The notes beneath the pieces are model-generated. The model saw only the letters and a list, made by a program, of their open reading frames with translations. It ran no database searches and had not been told where the DNA came from. A stretch of DNA of 37,099 nucleotides, taken from positions 1-37,099 of the forward strand of contig NZ_BSNN01000003.1 of NCBI RefSeq assembly GCF_030160015.1, read 5' to 3'. Source of the stretch: Amylibacter marinus. Its GTDB lineage: Bacteria; Pseudomonadota; Alphaproteobacteria; Rhodobacterales; Rhodobacteraceae. The position numbers were made by a program, and so were the translations under genes. This document shows positions 7,622 through 15,402 of the stretch, in pieces (within the stretch, counting starts at the first letter, position 1; every line of letters starts with the position of its first letter).

Positions 7622-8194
7622 ATGCCCCGTAAGCCAAGCTATGACCGCAACAAACTGATCGAACAGGCCCGCGATTTGTTTTGGACGCGCGGCTGGGCCG
7701 GCACCTCGCTAAAGGATCTAGAGGCGGCGCTGAAGATGAAGCCCGGTAGTTTTTATGCCGCCTTTGGTTCCAAGGAGAACCTGTTTGATCTGGCGCTACA
7801 AAAATATGCATCCGATGGGCGCATGCGCCTACAGCTGTTGTCAGATCATCACGGGCCATTGGGCGCGCTACAACGTCTCCCGCTATTGGTGATCAGTTCT
7901 GATGATGCGCCAGCCAAGGCCTGTATGCTGTCAAAAACGCTGTTGGAACTTCAGGCGCACGGGCATCCCTTGGCGGAGAGGGCCAGCGATCTTTTGTTAG
8001 AAATGGAGGCCCAGTTCTGCGCCCTATTTGAACAGGCGCAAACGCAGCAACTGATCAGCACAGCGCGCAAACCCCAAGATTTAGCACGGCGGTTTCAATC
8101 TGATTTGTTGGGTCTACGGATATCGGCAGAACGCAATGGAATCAATGCCACATTGATCGCAGAAGAGCTTGTGCGAGGGTTGGCGAGCCTATAG
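7622..8194 (+). CDS. TetR/AcrR family transcriptional regulator
   Basis: A 190-residue repressor-type regulator. The N-terminal HTH covers about residues 9-54 (LIEQARDLFWTRGWAGTSL, then LKMKPGSFYAAFGSKENLF, the classical TetR recognition helix region). The C-terminal ligand-binding half is divergent, so the inducer cannot be predicted. The ATG at 7622 gives the usual MPRKPSYDR start; the ATG at 7598 would put five extra codons in an operator. Divergent from the AhpD-like gene, whose expression it probably controls along with its own. Confidence 0.9.
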   Translation: MPRKPSYDRNKLIEQARDLFWTRGWAGTSLKDLEAALKMKPGSFYAAFGSKENLFDLALQKYASDGRMRLQLLSDHHGPLGALQRLPLLVISSDDAPAKACMLSKTLLELQAHGHPLAERASDLLLEMEAQFCALFEQAQTQQLISTARKPQDLARRFQSDLLGLRISAERNGINATLIAEELVRGLASL

Positions 8195-8203
8195 ATTCCA
8201 TAG

Positions 8204-8221
8204 TTCGCCCAGTATGGCGAA
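8204..8221. other. short dyad after tetR
   Basis: TTCGCC and GGCGAA form perfect 6-base arms around CAGTAT between tetR and the small membrane protein gene. It could be a weak terminator or an operator; no T tract follows. Confidence 0.35.
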
Positions 8222-8241
8222 ATTCAAAAAGGAGTTACGCT

Positions 8242-8457
8242 ATGAAACGCGTTGATATCGTGAAATGGGTGGCGACGATTGTACAGCTGATTGGTTATGG
8301 GCTAACGGGGCTGAATGTGGTGCCGTGGAATGTGCTGGCGTTTGTAGTTGGCATCGCTCTGTGGTTCGCGGTAGGCGTGATGTGGAAGGACCGTGCGATC
8401 ATGGTTGTCCATTTGGGCGCGTTTATTTCATTGGTTGGCGGATATCTTAATAGCTAG
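8242..8457 (+). CDS. small membrane protein (DUF6552-like)
   Basis: A 71-residue protein with two or three hydrophobic helices (about residues 8-24, 28-47 and 52-69) and almost no soluble part, so it is an inner-membrane protein. It resembles the DUF6552 family of Rhodobacteraceae from memory; function unknown. AAAAGGAG lies 7 bases before the ATG, a strong ribosome binding site. It is followed closely by the TIGR02466 oxygenase gene and may share its transcript. Confidence 0.75.
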   Translation: MKRVDIVKWVATIVQLIGYGLTGLNVVPWNVLAFVVGIALWFAVGVMWKDRAIMVVHLGAFISLVGGYLNS

Positions 8458-8494
8458 TCTTGGCATCGGCCATGTGGTTGCGCTAGAAGACGCC

Positions 8495-9115
8495 ATGTCT
8501 GATATTTCTACGCTATTCGCGACTCGCCTGTACCGCGCCGCATTAAATGACTTGGCCGCCCAAGTTGACCCCCAAGAGCTGGTGGGTACCTGTTGGTCAT
8601 TGGCCGAGGATGACGAGGCCGGCCAGCAGTGGTGCGAAGAGAACGACTACCCAGGCTACACCAGCTATGCTTCGTTAGATGATTTGCCATGGCGGTTTCC
8701 TATTTTCAAGGATTTGGTCACGGCACTTGATCTGCATGTTGCGGAATTTGCCCGCGATCTGGAATTTGATCTGGGGGATAAATCGCTGGTTCTGAATGCG
8801 CTTTGGGTGAATATATTGCCCGAGGGTGGCACGCATTCCTCTCATATCCACCCGCATTCTGTTATCAGCGGCACCACCTATGTCTCGATGCCAGAGGGTA
8901 CCAGCGCGATTAAATTCGAAGACCCACGCCTGCCTATGATGATGGCGGCACCTACGCGGATTGCTGATGCGCGCGAAGAGCTGCGCAGCTTTTTCTATGC
9001 CAAGCCCAGCGTTGGCGAGGTTTTGCTGTGGGAAAGCTGGTTGCGCCACGAAGTGCCGATGAATATGGCCGAAGAAGAACGGATTTCCGTGAGCTTTAAC
9101 TACGGCTGGGAATAG
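8495..9115 (+). CDS. TIGR02466-family putative 2OG-Fe(II) oxygenase
   Basis: A 206-residue protein of the TIGR02466 family, proposed to be 2-oxoglutarate/Fe(II) dioxygenases with unknown substrates. The diagnostic His-rich strand is present (THSSHIHPHSVISGTTYVSMP, residues 113-133), then FEDPR, and a C-terminal GEVLLWESWLRHEVP with His185 and ERISVSFNYGW with Arg196, consistent with Fe and 2OG binding. The ATG at 8495 gives a family-like N-terminus; the frame stays open upstream to 8393 but that part overlaps the previous gene in another frame. It is not ribosomal and sits inside the ribosomal cluster. Confidence 0.8.
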   Translation: MSDISTLFATRLYRAALNDLAAQVDPQELVGTCWSLAEDDEAGQQWCEENDYPGYTSYASLDDLPWRFPIFKDLVTALDLHVAEFARDLEFDLGDKSLVLNALWVNILPEGGTHSSHIHPHSVISGTTYVSMPEGTSAIKFEDPRLPMMMAAPTRIADAREELRSFFYAKPSVGEVLLWESWLRHEVPMNMAEEERISVSFNYGWE

Positions 9116-9301
9116 GGATTTGAAGGATTTGCGGGCTGTCCGCATAGAAACCCATACAAATTCCTCTTATGCTCTTGCCTCAAACGGGAATCCCCTCTAA
9201 AGGAACCTTTCTAATGTACTCCACTGGATTCGGGGTGACCTATGCGCGTGCGCAAGTGCCGCAAAGATTGGGCCTACCAGTGATGTTGAAAGGAAATGGC
9301 A
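9116..9301 (+). promoter_or_regulatory. intergenic region upstream of rpmC
   Basis: This gap should carry a promoter for the rpmC-rpmD block, but no clear -35/-10 pair stands out. A TGCGG/CCGCA hairpin lies at about 9130-9144, soon after the oxygenase stop. AAAGG-AA-CCTTT forms a short dyad near 9200. A 37-codon reading frame (9214-9327) with AAAGGA upstream runs into rpmC in another frame; it could be a leader peptide or chance. Confidence 0.3.
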
Positions 9302-9505
9302 ATGAACGCCAACGAACTACGCGATAAAACGCCTGATCAGCTGAAAGAAGAGCTGTCAGCATTGAAGAAAGAGCAATTCAACCTGCGCTTTCAAAAGGCC
9401 ACTGGCCAAGCAGAAGATACATCTCGCATGAAGGCTGCGCGCCGTGATGCGGCACGTGTATTAACTGTACTAAACGAAAAGGCCGCGCAAGCGGCTGCTG
9501 AATAG
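9302..9505 (+). CDS. rpmC: 50S ribosomal protein L29
   Basis: Small two-helix protein at the tunnel exit, near L23. The 67-residue product starts [18 protein letters not shown] and contains [16 protein letters not shown], the family signature. I chose the ATG at 9302 over the one at 9296: the AAGGAA is well spaced from it, and related L29 proteins start MNA. It opens the third ribosomal block; rpsQ follows after 11 bases. Confidence 0.95.
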   Translation: MNANELRDKTPDQLKEELSALKKEQFNLRFQKATGQAEDTSRMKAARRDAARVLTVLNEKAAQAAAE

Positions 9506-9516
9506 GAGCTAAGAGC

Positions 9517-9747
9517 ATGCCAAAACGTATTTTGCAAGGCACTGTAACTGGTGACAAGAACGAACAAACTGTTTCAGTTTCTGTTCAACGTGCTTTCCAG
9601 CACCCTGTTCTGAAAAAGACCATCCGCAAGTCCAAAACATACCGGGCCCACGATGCGACAAACCAATTCAAAATCGGCGACAAAGTACGCATTGAAGAAT
9701 GCGCGCCTATTTCGAAAACGAAACGCTGGACTGTTCTGGCCGATTAG
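9517..9747 (+). CDS. rpsQ: 30S ribosomal protein S17
   Basis: OB-fold protein binding 16S rRNA early in assembly. The 76-residue product begins [21 protein letters not shown] and has the conserved [18 protein letters not shown] segment. TAGGAGCTAAGAGC upstream provides the ribosome binding site. It lies between rpmC and rplN. Confidence 0.97.
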   Translation: MPKRILQGTVTGDKNEQTVSVSVQRAFQHPVLKKTIRKSKTYRAHDATNQFKIGDKVRIEECAPISKTKRWTVLAD

Positions 9748-9820
9748 GTCTGAATAGCACAGTTTAACGAAACCCTGGGGCGTAAATTGGATTGTCCCCA
9801 AAGGTCGAAAGGTAACCCAC

Positions 9821-10189
9821 ATGATCCAGATGCAAACAAATCTGGATGTAGCTGACAACAGCGGCGCTCGCCGTGTTCAGTGCATCAAGGTTTTGGGTGG
9901 CTCTAAGCGGAAGTACGCTTCTGTTGGGGACATCATCGTGGTTTCTGTTAAGGAAGCAATTCCACAGGGACGCGTAAAGAAAGGCGACGTGCGTAAAGCA
10001 GTAGTCGTTCGTACAGCGAAAGAAGTTCGTCGCGAAGATGGCACAGCCATCCGTTTTGACGGCAACGCCGCTGTTATCCTGAACAACGCCGGTGAGCCCA
10101 TGGGCACACGTATTTTTGGACCAGTTGTTCGTGAGCTTCGTGCGAAGAATTTCATGAAGATCATTTCTTTGGCTCCGGAGGTTCTGTAA
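9821..10189 (+). CDS. rplN: 50S ribosomal protein L14
   Basis: Beta-barrel large-subunit protein at the intersubunit face. Exactly the usual 122 residues: [19 protein letters not shown] at the start, [12 protein letters not shown] in the middle, and the typical FGPVVRELR end. The 73-base spacer from rpsQ is longer than neighbouring gaps and can form a small hairpin (TGGGG with CCCCA, about 9775-9796). The next gene begins one base after its stop. Confidence 0.97.
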   Translation: MIQMQTNLDVADNSGARRVQCIKVLGGSKRKYASVGDIIVVSVKEAIPQGRVKKGDVRKAVVVRTAKEVRREDGTAIRFDGNAAVILNNAGEPMGTRIFGPVVRELRAKNFMKIISLAPEVL

Positions 10190-10190
10190 A

Positions 10191-10505
10191 ATGGCTGCGA
10201 AGTTGAAAAAGGGTGACAAGGTCATCGTTCTTACCGGCAAAGATAAGGGCAAAGAGGGCGAAATCGCTTCTATTGCGCCATCTACTGGTAAAGCGGTTGT
10301 AACCGGTGTGAACACTGCTGTGCGTCACGTTAAACAATCACAAGCCTCTCAGGGCGGTCGCGTACCAACAGATATGCCGATCGAATTGTCAAACCTTGCT
10401 TTGATTGACCCCAAAGAGGGCGGCGCAACACGCGTTGGTTTCCGTATGGAAGGCGACAAGAAGGTTCGTTTCGCTAAGAAATCAGGAGCGTTGATCGATG
10501 GCTGA
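10191..10505 (+). CDS. rplX: 50S ribosomal protein L24
   Basis: Assembly-initiating large-subunit protein with a KOW motif ([20 protein letters not shown], residues 6-25). The 104-residue length is usual. The ATG follows the rplN stop by one base and the 3' end overlaps rplE by eight bases, so translation of the trio is probably coupled. Confidence 0.97.
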   Translation: MAAKLKKGDKVIVLTGKDKGKEGEIASIAPSTGKAVVTGVNTAVRHVKQSQASQGGRVPTDMPIELSNLALIDPKEGGATRVGFRMEGDKKVRFAKKSGALIDG

Positions 10506-11049
10506 TTATACTCCACGCCTTAAGGCACATTACGCAGAAGTAGTTCGCGGTGCCCTGAAAGAAGAGTTCGGTTACAAAAACGACATGATGATCCCTAAGA
10601 TCGAAAAGATCACATTGAACATGGGTGTCGGTGAAACTGTAAACGATTCAAAGAAGATCCGTTCAGCATTTGCTGATATGGCTTCTATCGCTGGCCAACA
10701 GCCTGTGATTACCAAAGCAAAGAAATCTATTGCTGGTTTCCGTGTACGTGAAGAAATGCCTCTGGGCTGTAAGGTTACGTTGCGCGGCGATCAAATGTAC
10801 GATTTCCTAGATCGTTTGATCACTGTTGCTATGCCTCGTATTCGCGATTTCCGCGGTATTTCTGGCAAATCTTTCGATGGTCGTGGCAACTATGCCATGG
10901 GTTTGAAAGAGCACATCGTATTCCCTGAAATCGATTATGATAAAATCGATGAGATGTGGGGAATGGACATCGCTATCAGCACCACCGCTAAAACGGATGC
11001 TGAAGCTAAGAGCCTGTTGAAGCAATTCAACATGCCTTTCAACAGCTGA
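10498..11049 (+). CDS. rplE: 50S ribosomal protein L5
   Basis: Central-protuberance protein that carries 5S rRNA. The 183-residue product has the family motif around [13 protein letters not shown] and the characteristic [21 protein letters not shown]. The start overlaps the rplX stop by eight bases; GGAGCG lies upstream within rplX. rpsN follows after 19 bases. Confidence 0.97.
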   Translation: MADYTPRLKAHYAEVVRGALKEEFGYKNDMMIPKIEKITLNMGVGETVNDSKKIRSAFADMASIAGQQPVITKAKKSIAGFRVREEMPLGCKVTLRGDQMYDFLDRLITVAMPRIRDFRGISGKSFDGRGNYAMGLKEHIVFPEIDYDKIDEMWGMDIAISTTAKTDAEAKSLLKQFNMPFNS

Positions 11050-11068
11050 TCGCGCAAGGAGATACCAA

Positions 11069-11374
11069 ATGGCTAAAGCTGCAATGGTTCAACGTCAGGT
11101 CAAGCGCGAAGCGCTGGTCAAAAAGTACGCTGCAAAGCGCGCTGCGTTGAAAGAAATCGCAAATAACCAAGATCTGCCCATGGAAGAGCGCTTTAAGGCG
11201 CGTCTGAAATTGGCTGAGCTTCCTCGGAACTCTTCTCCGACTCGCCTACACAATCGTTGTAAGGTTACCGGTCGTCCAAAGGGTTACTATCGTAAATTGA
11301 AAATGTCTCGGATTGCGTTGCGCCAGTTGGCGTCTGACGGCCATATCCCTGGCATGGTCAAGTCAAGCTGGTAA
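11069..11374 (+). CDS. rpsN: 30S ribosomal protein S14 (zinc-independent type)
   Basis: 30S head protein. The 101-residue product is the long form lacking the CxxC zinc motifs, as usual in alphaproteobacteria: it starts [21 protein letters not shown] and ends with [14 protein letters not shown] and the [15 protein letters not shown] segment. AAGGAGAT precedes the ATG. No zinc-type paralogue is in the window. Confidence 0.97.
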   Translation: MAKAAMVQRQVKREALVKKYAAKRAALKEIANNQDLPMEERFKARLKLAELPRNSSPTRLHNRCKVTGRPKGYYRKLKMSRIALRQLASDGHIPGMVKSSW

Positions 11375-11387
11375 GGAGTAGTATATT

Positions 11388-11780
11388 ATGAACGATCCTA
11401 TCGGTGATATGCTCACACGTATTCGCAACGCACATTTGCGTGGCAAATCTACTGTGAAAACACCTTCTTCTAAACTGCGCGGTTGGGTGCTCGACGTTCT
11501 ACAGAACGAAGGCTATATCCGTGGTTACGAAGCCGCCACATCTGCTGAAGGCCACCCAGAGTTGGAGATTTCTTTGAAATACTTCGATGGTGAGCCTGTA
11601 ATCAAAGAATTGAAGCGCGTGTCAAAACCTGGCCGCCGCGTATATTCAGGTAGCCAAGAAATCCCGACTGTACGTCAGGGTTTGGGTATCGCAGTTGTTT
11701 CCACACCTCAGGGTGTCATGTCTGATGCACAAGCACGTGCTGCCAATATTGGCGGCGAAGTGTTGTGCACAGTATTCTAA
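11388..11780 (+). CDS. rpsH: 30S ribosomal protein S8
   Basis: 16S rRNA-binding protein; in E. coli it is the spc-operon autorepressor. The 130-residue product begins [17 protein letters not shown] and ends with the conserved [36 protein letters not shown] precedes the start. Whether S8 represses this block is not visible from the sequence. Confidence 0.97.
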   Translation: MNDPIGDMLTRIRNAHLRGKSTVKTPSSKLRGWVLDVLQNEGYIRGYEAATSAEGHPELEISLKYFDGEPVIKELKRVSKPGRRVYSGSQEIPTVRQGLGIAVVSTPQGVMSDAQARAANIGGEVLCTVF

Positions 11781-11790
11781 GGGGGGCCTG

Positions 11791-12324
11791 ATGTCTCGTA
11801 TTGGTAAAAAACCAGTCGAACTGCCCAGCGGCGTTACCGCCACTGTGTCTGGCCAGACTGTAGAAGTAAAAGGCCCAAAAGGTGTTCGCACCTTTACTGC
11901 AACAGATGATGTTTCTATATCTGTTGAAGAAAATTCCGTAAAAGTTGAGCCGCGCGGCAAATCAAAGCGCGCGCGTCAGCAATGGGGCATGTCACGTACA
12001 CAAGTCGCTAACTGCGTTTTGGGTGTGACAGAGGGCTTTAAGAAAGAGTTGGAAATCAACGGTGTTGGTTATCGTGCGAAAATGAACGGCAAGGTGTTGA
12101 ACCTAACATTGGGCCTGTCGCATGACGTAAACATTGAGTTCCCTGAAGGGATCACAGTGACTGCACCAAAAACAACTGAAATCATCGTCGAAGGTATTGA
12201 CCAACAACAAGTTGGCGAAGTTGCTGCGAAAATTCGCGAGTGGCGTAAACCCGAGCCTTACAAAGGCAAAGGGATCAAATACAAAGACGAATACATCTTC
12301 CGCAAGGAAGGGAAGTCTAAGTAG
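11791..12324 (+). CDS. rplF: 50S ribosomal protein L6
   Basis: Large-subunit protein near the sarcin-ricin loop, two homologous domains. The product is 177 residues, the normal length, starting [17 protein letters not shown] and containing the signature [16 protein letters not shown] near the C-terminus. I chose the ATG at 11791, 10 bases after rpsH and preceded by GGGGGG; the frame stays open upstream inside rpsH but that part is not L6-like. Confidence 0.97.
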   Translation: MSRIGKKPVELPSGVTATVSGQTVEVKGPKGVRTFTATDDVSISVEENSVKVEPRGKSKRARQQWGMSRTQVANCVLGVTEGFKKELEINGVGYRAKMNGKVLNLTLGLSHDVNIEFPEGITVTAPKTTEIIVEGIDQQQVGEVAAKIREWRKPEPYKGKGIKYKDEYIFRKEGKSK

Positions 12325-12336
12325 GAGCGCTGAGAT

Positions 12337-12696
12337 ATGGCACAGACAAGAAGAAGCTTGTTCCTTAAGCGTCGTATGCGCAACCGGAACAAAATCAAGA
12401 AACTGGGCAAGGGACGTGCGCGTCTTTCTGTTCACCGTTCGTCCAAAAACATCAGCGTTCAGTTGATCGATGACACAAACGGCGTAACATTGGCAGCGGC
12501 TTCCTCTATGGAAAAAGCTCTTGGTGTTGTGGGTAAAAACAACATTGATGCATCAACAAAAGTGGGCGCAGCAATTGCTGAGCGTGCGAAAAAAGCTGGT
12601 GTTGAAGAGTGTTACTTTGATCGTGGTGGTTTCATCTACCATGGTAAAATCAAAGCTCTTGCAGATGCAGCCCGCGAAGGCGGTCTGAAATTCTAA
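12337..12696 (+). CDS. rplR: 50S ribosomal protein L18
   Basis: 5S rRNA-binding protein of the central protuberance. The 119-residue product has the basic N-terminus ([22 protein letters not shown]), the [13 protein letters not shown] strand and the C-terminal [31 protein letters not shown] precedes the ATG. A hairpin follows the stop by six bases, before rpsE. Confidence 0.97.
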   Translation: MAQTRRSLFLKRRMRNRNKIKKLGKGRARLSVHRSSKNISVQLIDDTNGVTLAAASSMEKALGVVGKNNIDASTKVGAAIAERAKKAGVEECYFDRGGFIYHGKIKALADAAREGGLKF

Positions 12697-12702
12697 TATT
12701 GC

Positions 12703-12725
12703 AGGTGGGCGTCAGACGCCCACCT
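12703..12725 (+). other. post-stop hairpin between rplR and rpsE
   Basis: AGGTGGGCGT and ACGCCCACCT form a perfect 10-base stem with a 3-base loop, six bases after the rplR stop. No T tract follows, so it is unlikely to be an efficient intrinsic terminator. It may stabilise or punctuate the polycistronic mRNA. Confidence 0.65.
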
Positions 12726-12794
12726 CGATGATCCGGGGGCCTGTGCCCACTAGGATTGATACAATCGGGCTTTGCCCATATTCAGGAGGCCATT

Positions 12795-13337
12795 ATGGCA
12801 CGAGAAAATAACCGTCGGGGTCGCGATCGCGACGAAACGCCGGAATTCCAGGATCGCCTAGTAGCGATCAACCGCGTATCAAAAACCGTAAAAGGTGGTA
12901 AGCGTTTCGGTTTTGCAGCACTTGTTGTTGTTGGCGACCAAAAGGGCCGCGTAGGTTTCGGTAAAGGTAAAGCGAAAGAAGTACCTGAAGCGATCCGCAA
13001 GGCAACCGAGCAAGCCAAGCGTCAAATGATCCGCGTTCCTCTACGTGAAGGCCGTACATTGCATCACGATGTAAATGGTCGTCATGGTGCTGGTAAAGTT
13101 GTGATGCGTACTGCACCACAAGGTACCGGTATCATCGCCGGTGGTCCAATGCGTGCGATTTTTGAAATGCTGGGCGTTCAAGACGTTGTTGCGAAATCTA
13201 TCGGTTCTCAAAACCCGTACAACATGATCCGCGCAACAATTGATGGCCTGAAGAAAGAATCTTCTCCGCGCAACGTTGCACAGCGTCGTGGTAAGAAGGT
13301 TTCTGACATTCTGCCCAAAGAAAACGCGGAGGCTTAA
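12795..13337 (+). CDS. rpsE: 30S ribosomal protein S5
   Basis: 30S body protein important for decoding accuracy. The product is 180 residues, starting [30 protein letters not shown], with the [32 protein letters not shown] double-stranded-RNA-binding-like domain (split here only for reading) and the C-terminal domain with [16 protein letters not shown] chose the ATG at 12795, preceded by CAGGAGGCC; the open frame upstream to 12756 is not S5-like. The gap from rplR contains the hairpin above. Confidence 0.97.
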   Translation: MARENNRRGRDRDETPEFQDRLVAINRVSKTVKGGKRFGFAALVVVGDQKGRVGFGKGKAKEVPEAIRKATEQAKRQMIRVPLREGRTLHHDVNGRHGAGKVVMRTAPQGTGIIAGGPMRAIFEMLGVQDVVAKSIGSQNPYNMIRATIDGLKKESSPRNVAQRRGKKVSDILPKENAEA

Positions 13338-13340
13338 ACC

Positions 13341-13532
13341 ATGGCTAAGAAAACTATTGTTGTTAAGCAAGTTGGTTCGCCAATCCGTCGTCCAAAAGAT
13401 CAACGTCAAACGTTGGTTGGCTTGGGCCTAAACAAAATGCACAAAACACGCGAACTAGAAGATACACCTTCTGTACGCGGTATGGTGCGCAAGGTTTCCC
13501 ACATGGTGGAAATCATCGAAGAGAAGGGCTAA
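13341..13532 (+). CDS. rpmD: 50S ribosomal protein L30
   Basis: Small large-subunit protein, the final gene of the third block. The 63-residue product begins [21 protein letters not shown] and has [24 protein letters not shown] (typical) split across its middle. It lies three bases after rpsE. rplO, usually next, is 1.3 kb downstream. Confidence 0.96.
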   Translation: MAKKTIVVKQVGSPIRRPKDQRQTLVGLGLNKMHKTRELEDTPSVRGMVRKVSHMVEIIEEKG

Positions 13533-13539
13533 CGATTTA

Positions 13540-13610
13540 TTCTGGATACCTTTTTGCGTAGCGAAAATCAAACACACTTAGTTTGAATTTCGCTTCGTTT
13601 AAACCAGAAA
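13540..13610 (+). other. large stem-loop structure after rpmD
   Basis: AGCGAAA-A-TCAAAC (13560-13573) pairs with GTTTGA-A-TTTCGCT (13581-13594), a 14-base-pair-long stem with one A/A mismatch and a 7-base loop. An outer TTCTGG/CCAGAA pairing (about 13540 and 13605) could enclose it. No T tract follows; the real terminator comes 50 bases later. It may be a 3' untranslated mRNA structure or a binding site. Confidence 0.55.
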
Positions 13611-13645
13611 AATATCGATAGATTTTTCGTCGAGTTAAGAATTAG

Positions 13646-13678
13646 AACGCCTCGCTGGAAACAGCGGGGCGTTTTTAT
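13646..13678 (+). terminator. intrinsic terminator closing the rpmC-rpmD block
   Basis: AACGCCTCGCTG and CAGCGGGGCGTT form a 12-base stem with one wobble pair and a GAAA tetraloop, followed by TTTTTAT overlap. It separates the block from the converging minus-strand gene. Confidence 0.9.
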
Positions 13679-13708
13679 CTTGGGGTGGCGCTACACGCTG
13701 CAATATCG

Positions 13709-14206
13709 TTATGGCTGTTTTAGATAGGTTGTGTATTGTGGGTTCGTGGCGGAATAAACGACATCGGCCAGCTTGGCATTAGCATATGCATTGACGTTGG
13801 AGATATGGCCATCAAACCCGCCAACTTTGGTCAGCTGTGTGCCATTGCGCCAAACAAGCATTAGGCCGTGCTCTTCTTCCCAGTCGCATTTAGCCACCAT
13901 GACAACATAATAATCTGTGTCAGCGTCGCGTCCTTTTTCAACCGATATGGAGCCAGCCTTCACATACTTCCAAATATCTTCGGGAATAGCTGGAATCCCC
14001 ATTTCTTCATCAAGCCAATCCTCACCACCCACGGCCTGATGAAAATCACGATAGTAGGCATACACATGATGCGAGTCTGCCATGCGGTCTTCTTGGGTTA
14101 GTTTCTGAAAGGATGCCAATGCGGCGTCGGGGCCTTTCCCTGTTTCGCTTAGATCCTCCATGATTGGAATATCCACGCCGTCAAAGTATCCGGTAGTTAT
14201 GTTCAT
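13709..14206 (-). CDS. hypothetical protein, DUF6985-like
   Basis: A 165-residue soluble protein without signal peptide or membrane segment. The central YVVMVAKCDWEEEHGLMLVWRNG followed by TQLTKVGGFDGHISN resembles the DUF6985 family (recognised from memory, not searched); relatives are often annotated as hypothetical and some as immunity-like. No catalytic motif is evident. It is acidic, with many Asp/Glu. It is one of only two minus-strand genes in the window, lying between rpmD and rplO and divergent from the Dabb gene, with an inverted repeat between them. Confidence 0.65.
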   Translation of the reverse strand: MNITTGYFDGVDIPIMEDLSETGKGPDAALASFQKLTQEDRMADSHHVYAYYRDFHQAVGGEDWLDEEMGIPAIPEDIWKYVKAGSISVEKGRDADTDYYVVMVAKCDWEEEHGLMLVWRNGTQLTKVGGFDGHISNVNAYANAKLADVVYSATNPQYTTYLKQP

Positions 14207-14235
14207 GATCGTGCTCGGGCTTTATGATTTGAATG

Positions 14236-14263
14236 TAGTTCATATAGAAATCTAGGTGAACTA
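14236..14263. promoter_or_regulatory. 7+7 inverted repeat in divergent intergenic region
   Basis: TAGTTCA (14236-14242) and TGAACTA (14257-14263) are perfect arms around 14 bases, 30 bases upstream of the minus-strand DUF6985-like start. This could be an operator or chance; no adjacent regulator gene supports it. Confidence 0.3.
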
Positions 14264-14396
14264 AACACGGGGTCAAGGCCAAGCGCGGGCATCGTTGGCC
14301 CATTAGCGGCATTCTGCGCCCCTCGGCGAGCATATCCCCGTTGAGCCCACCGCATTTTCGGTTTAGGACTGGGCAAACGCAAAAACGAGCTTGCCC

Positions 14397-14690
14397 ATGA
14401 TCCGCCACATCGTCTTTTTCAATGCCAAAGACCCCAAAGACATCGAAACGATTTTCCAGGGGCTTTCTACGTTGTCTGAAATCCCACATTGTGATGCGTT
14501 TGAGGTGGGCCGCAATATGCGCACCGACCGCATCAGCGAAGAGGGCCCCGATTTTGTGGTTTACGCCGAATTCGCAGACCAAGAACAGCTGGATGCCTAT
14601 AAGGCCCATCCGATCTACGCCGAATCAATTAGAATTGTGCGTCCGCTGCGCGACATGCGCATAGCCGCGGATTTTCTATCCGATAGCTAA
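14397..14690 (+). CDS. Dabb (stress-responsive alpha/beta barrel) domain protein
   Basis: A 97-residue single-domain Dabb protein; the family forms dimeric ferredoxin-like barrels, related to plant stress proteins and some polyketide or olivetolic cyclases, and bacterial members are mostly uncharacterised. The N-terminal MIRHIVFFNAKDPKDIE and the C-terminal AYKAHPIYAESIRIVRPLRDMR are typical (family 'MI.HIVlfk...' opening and 'y..HP.H......v.pl' end). I chose the ATG at 14397 because it gives the standard MIRH opening. The Shine-Dalgarno is weak. It precedes rplO by 136 bases and could read into it. Confidence 0.85.
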   Translation: MIRHIVFFNAKDPKDIETIFQGLSTLSEIPHCDAFEVGRNMRTDRISEEGPDFVVYAEFADQEQLDAYKAHPIYAESIRIVRPLRDMRIAADFLSDS

Positions 14691-14736
14691 TTTCTAAGGG
14701 CTTGAAACCTCGTGCGTCCCAGCGTATACGCGCCCA

Positions 14737-14752
14737 GTGATCATTTGATCAC
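14737..14752. promoter_or_regulatory. 16-base perfect palindrome upstream of rplO
   Basis: GTGATCA and TGATCAC are separated by TT. The spacing does not fit CRP (GTGA-N6-TCAC needs six bases; here eight) or FNR sites. It lies 74 bases before the rplO start and might be a regulator site or a small hairpin. Confidence 0.35.
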
Positions 14753-14826
14753 AGAATCACATTATGAAACCCCGTGTTTGCCCCCTTTGTCGTAATCGGG
14801 GGGTAGTTCCGGAAAGGAGATACGAC

Positions 14827-15303
14827 ATGAAACTAAACGAATTGCGCGATAACGCAGGTGCCACCAAAAAACGTAAACGCATTGGTCGCGGTCCAGGTTC
14901 TGGTACCGGTAAAATGGGTGGCCGTGGTATCAAGGGTCAAAAATCACGCTCAGGTGTATCCATCAACGGCTACGAAGGCGGTCAAATGCCACTGTACATG
15001 CGTTTGCCAAAGCGTGGATTTAACAACATCAATGCAAAAACACATGCTGTTGTTAACCTAGGCCTACTACAGAAATTTATCGACGCTAAGAAAATCGACG
15101 CCAAGAAGCCGATCACAGAAGAGGTTCTGGTTGAGAGCGGTTTGGTTCGTCGTGTGAAGGACGGCGTACGTATTTTGGCCAAAGGCGAATTGAAGGCCAA
15201 GGTTGAATTGACTGTTACCGGTGCTTCTAAGTCTGCCGTAGCAGCTGTTGAGAAGGCCGGTGGTACACTTACGGTCACATCTACGGCAAAAGCCGCTGAA
15301 TAA
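14827..15303 (+). CDS. rplO: 50S ribosomal protein L15
   Basis: Late-assembling large-subunit protein. The product is 158 residues, beginning [22 protein letters not shown], with the Gly-rich basic region ([20 protein letters not shown]) and the C-terminal domain ending in [12 protein letters not shown] chose the ATG at 14827, preceded by AAAGGAGATA; the upstream open frame is not L15-like. A CCCCC/GGGGG hairpin near 14784-14803 sits just before the ribosome binding site. It opens the fourth block, rplO-secY-adk. Confidence 0.96.
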   Translation: MKLNELRDNAGATKKRKRIGRGPGSGTGKMGGRGIKGQKSRSGVSINGYEGGQMPLYMRLPKRGFNNINAKTHAVVNLGLLQKFIDAKKIDAKKPITEEVLVESGLVRRVKDGVRILAKGELKAKVELTVTGASKSAVAAVEKAGGTLTVTSTAKAAE

Positions 15304-15306
15304 CAC

Positions 15307-15334
15307 TTGTGGGCGCTGTCGCTAGCGCCTACAA
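15307..15334 (+). other. post-stop hairpin after rplO
   Basis: TTGTGGGCGCT and AGCGCCTACAA form an 11-base stem with one wobble pair, four bases after the rplO stop. It lacks a T tract and belongs to the same type as the hairpins after rplR, rpsK and rpoA. Confidence 0.65.
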
Positions 15335-15350
15335 ATACCACAGTTTTTAG

Positions 15351-15388
15351 CGCCGCGGTCTGGAAACAGATTTCGCGGCGTTTCTATT
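15351..15388 (+). terminator. terminator-like hairpin between rplO and secY
   Basis: CGCCGCG pairs with CGCGGCG, with an inner CTG-GAAA-CAG, followed by TTTCTATT. The T tract is interrupted, so it may act as an attenuator giving less secY than rplO. Confidence 0.6.
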
Positions 15389-15402
15389 GAAAGGGTTTCA
15401 CC

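Noticed and set aside
14737-14752. CRP or FNR binding site
   Set aside because: The palindrome has GTGA and TCAC separated by eight bases instead of six for CRP, and it lacks the FNR TTGAT-N4-ATCAA form.
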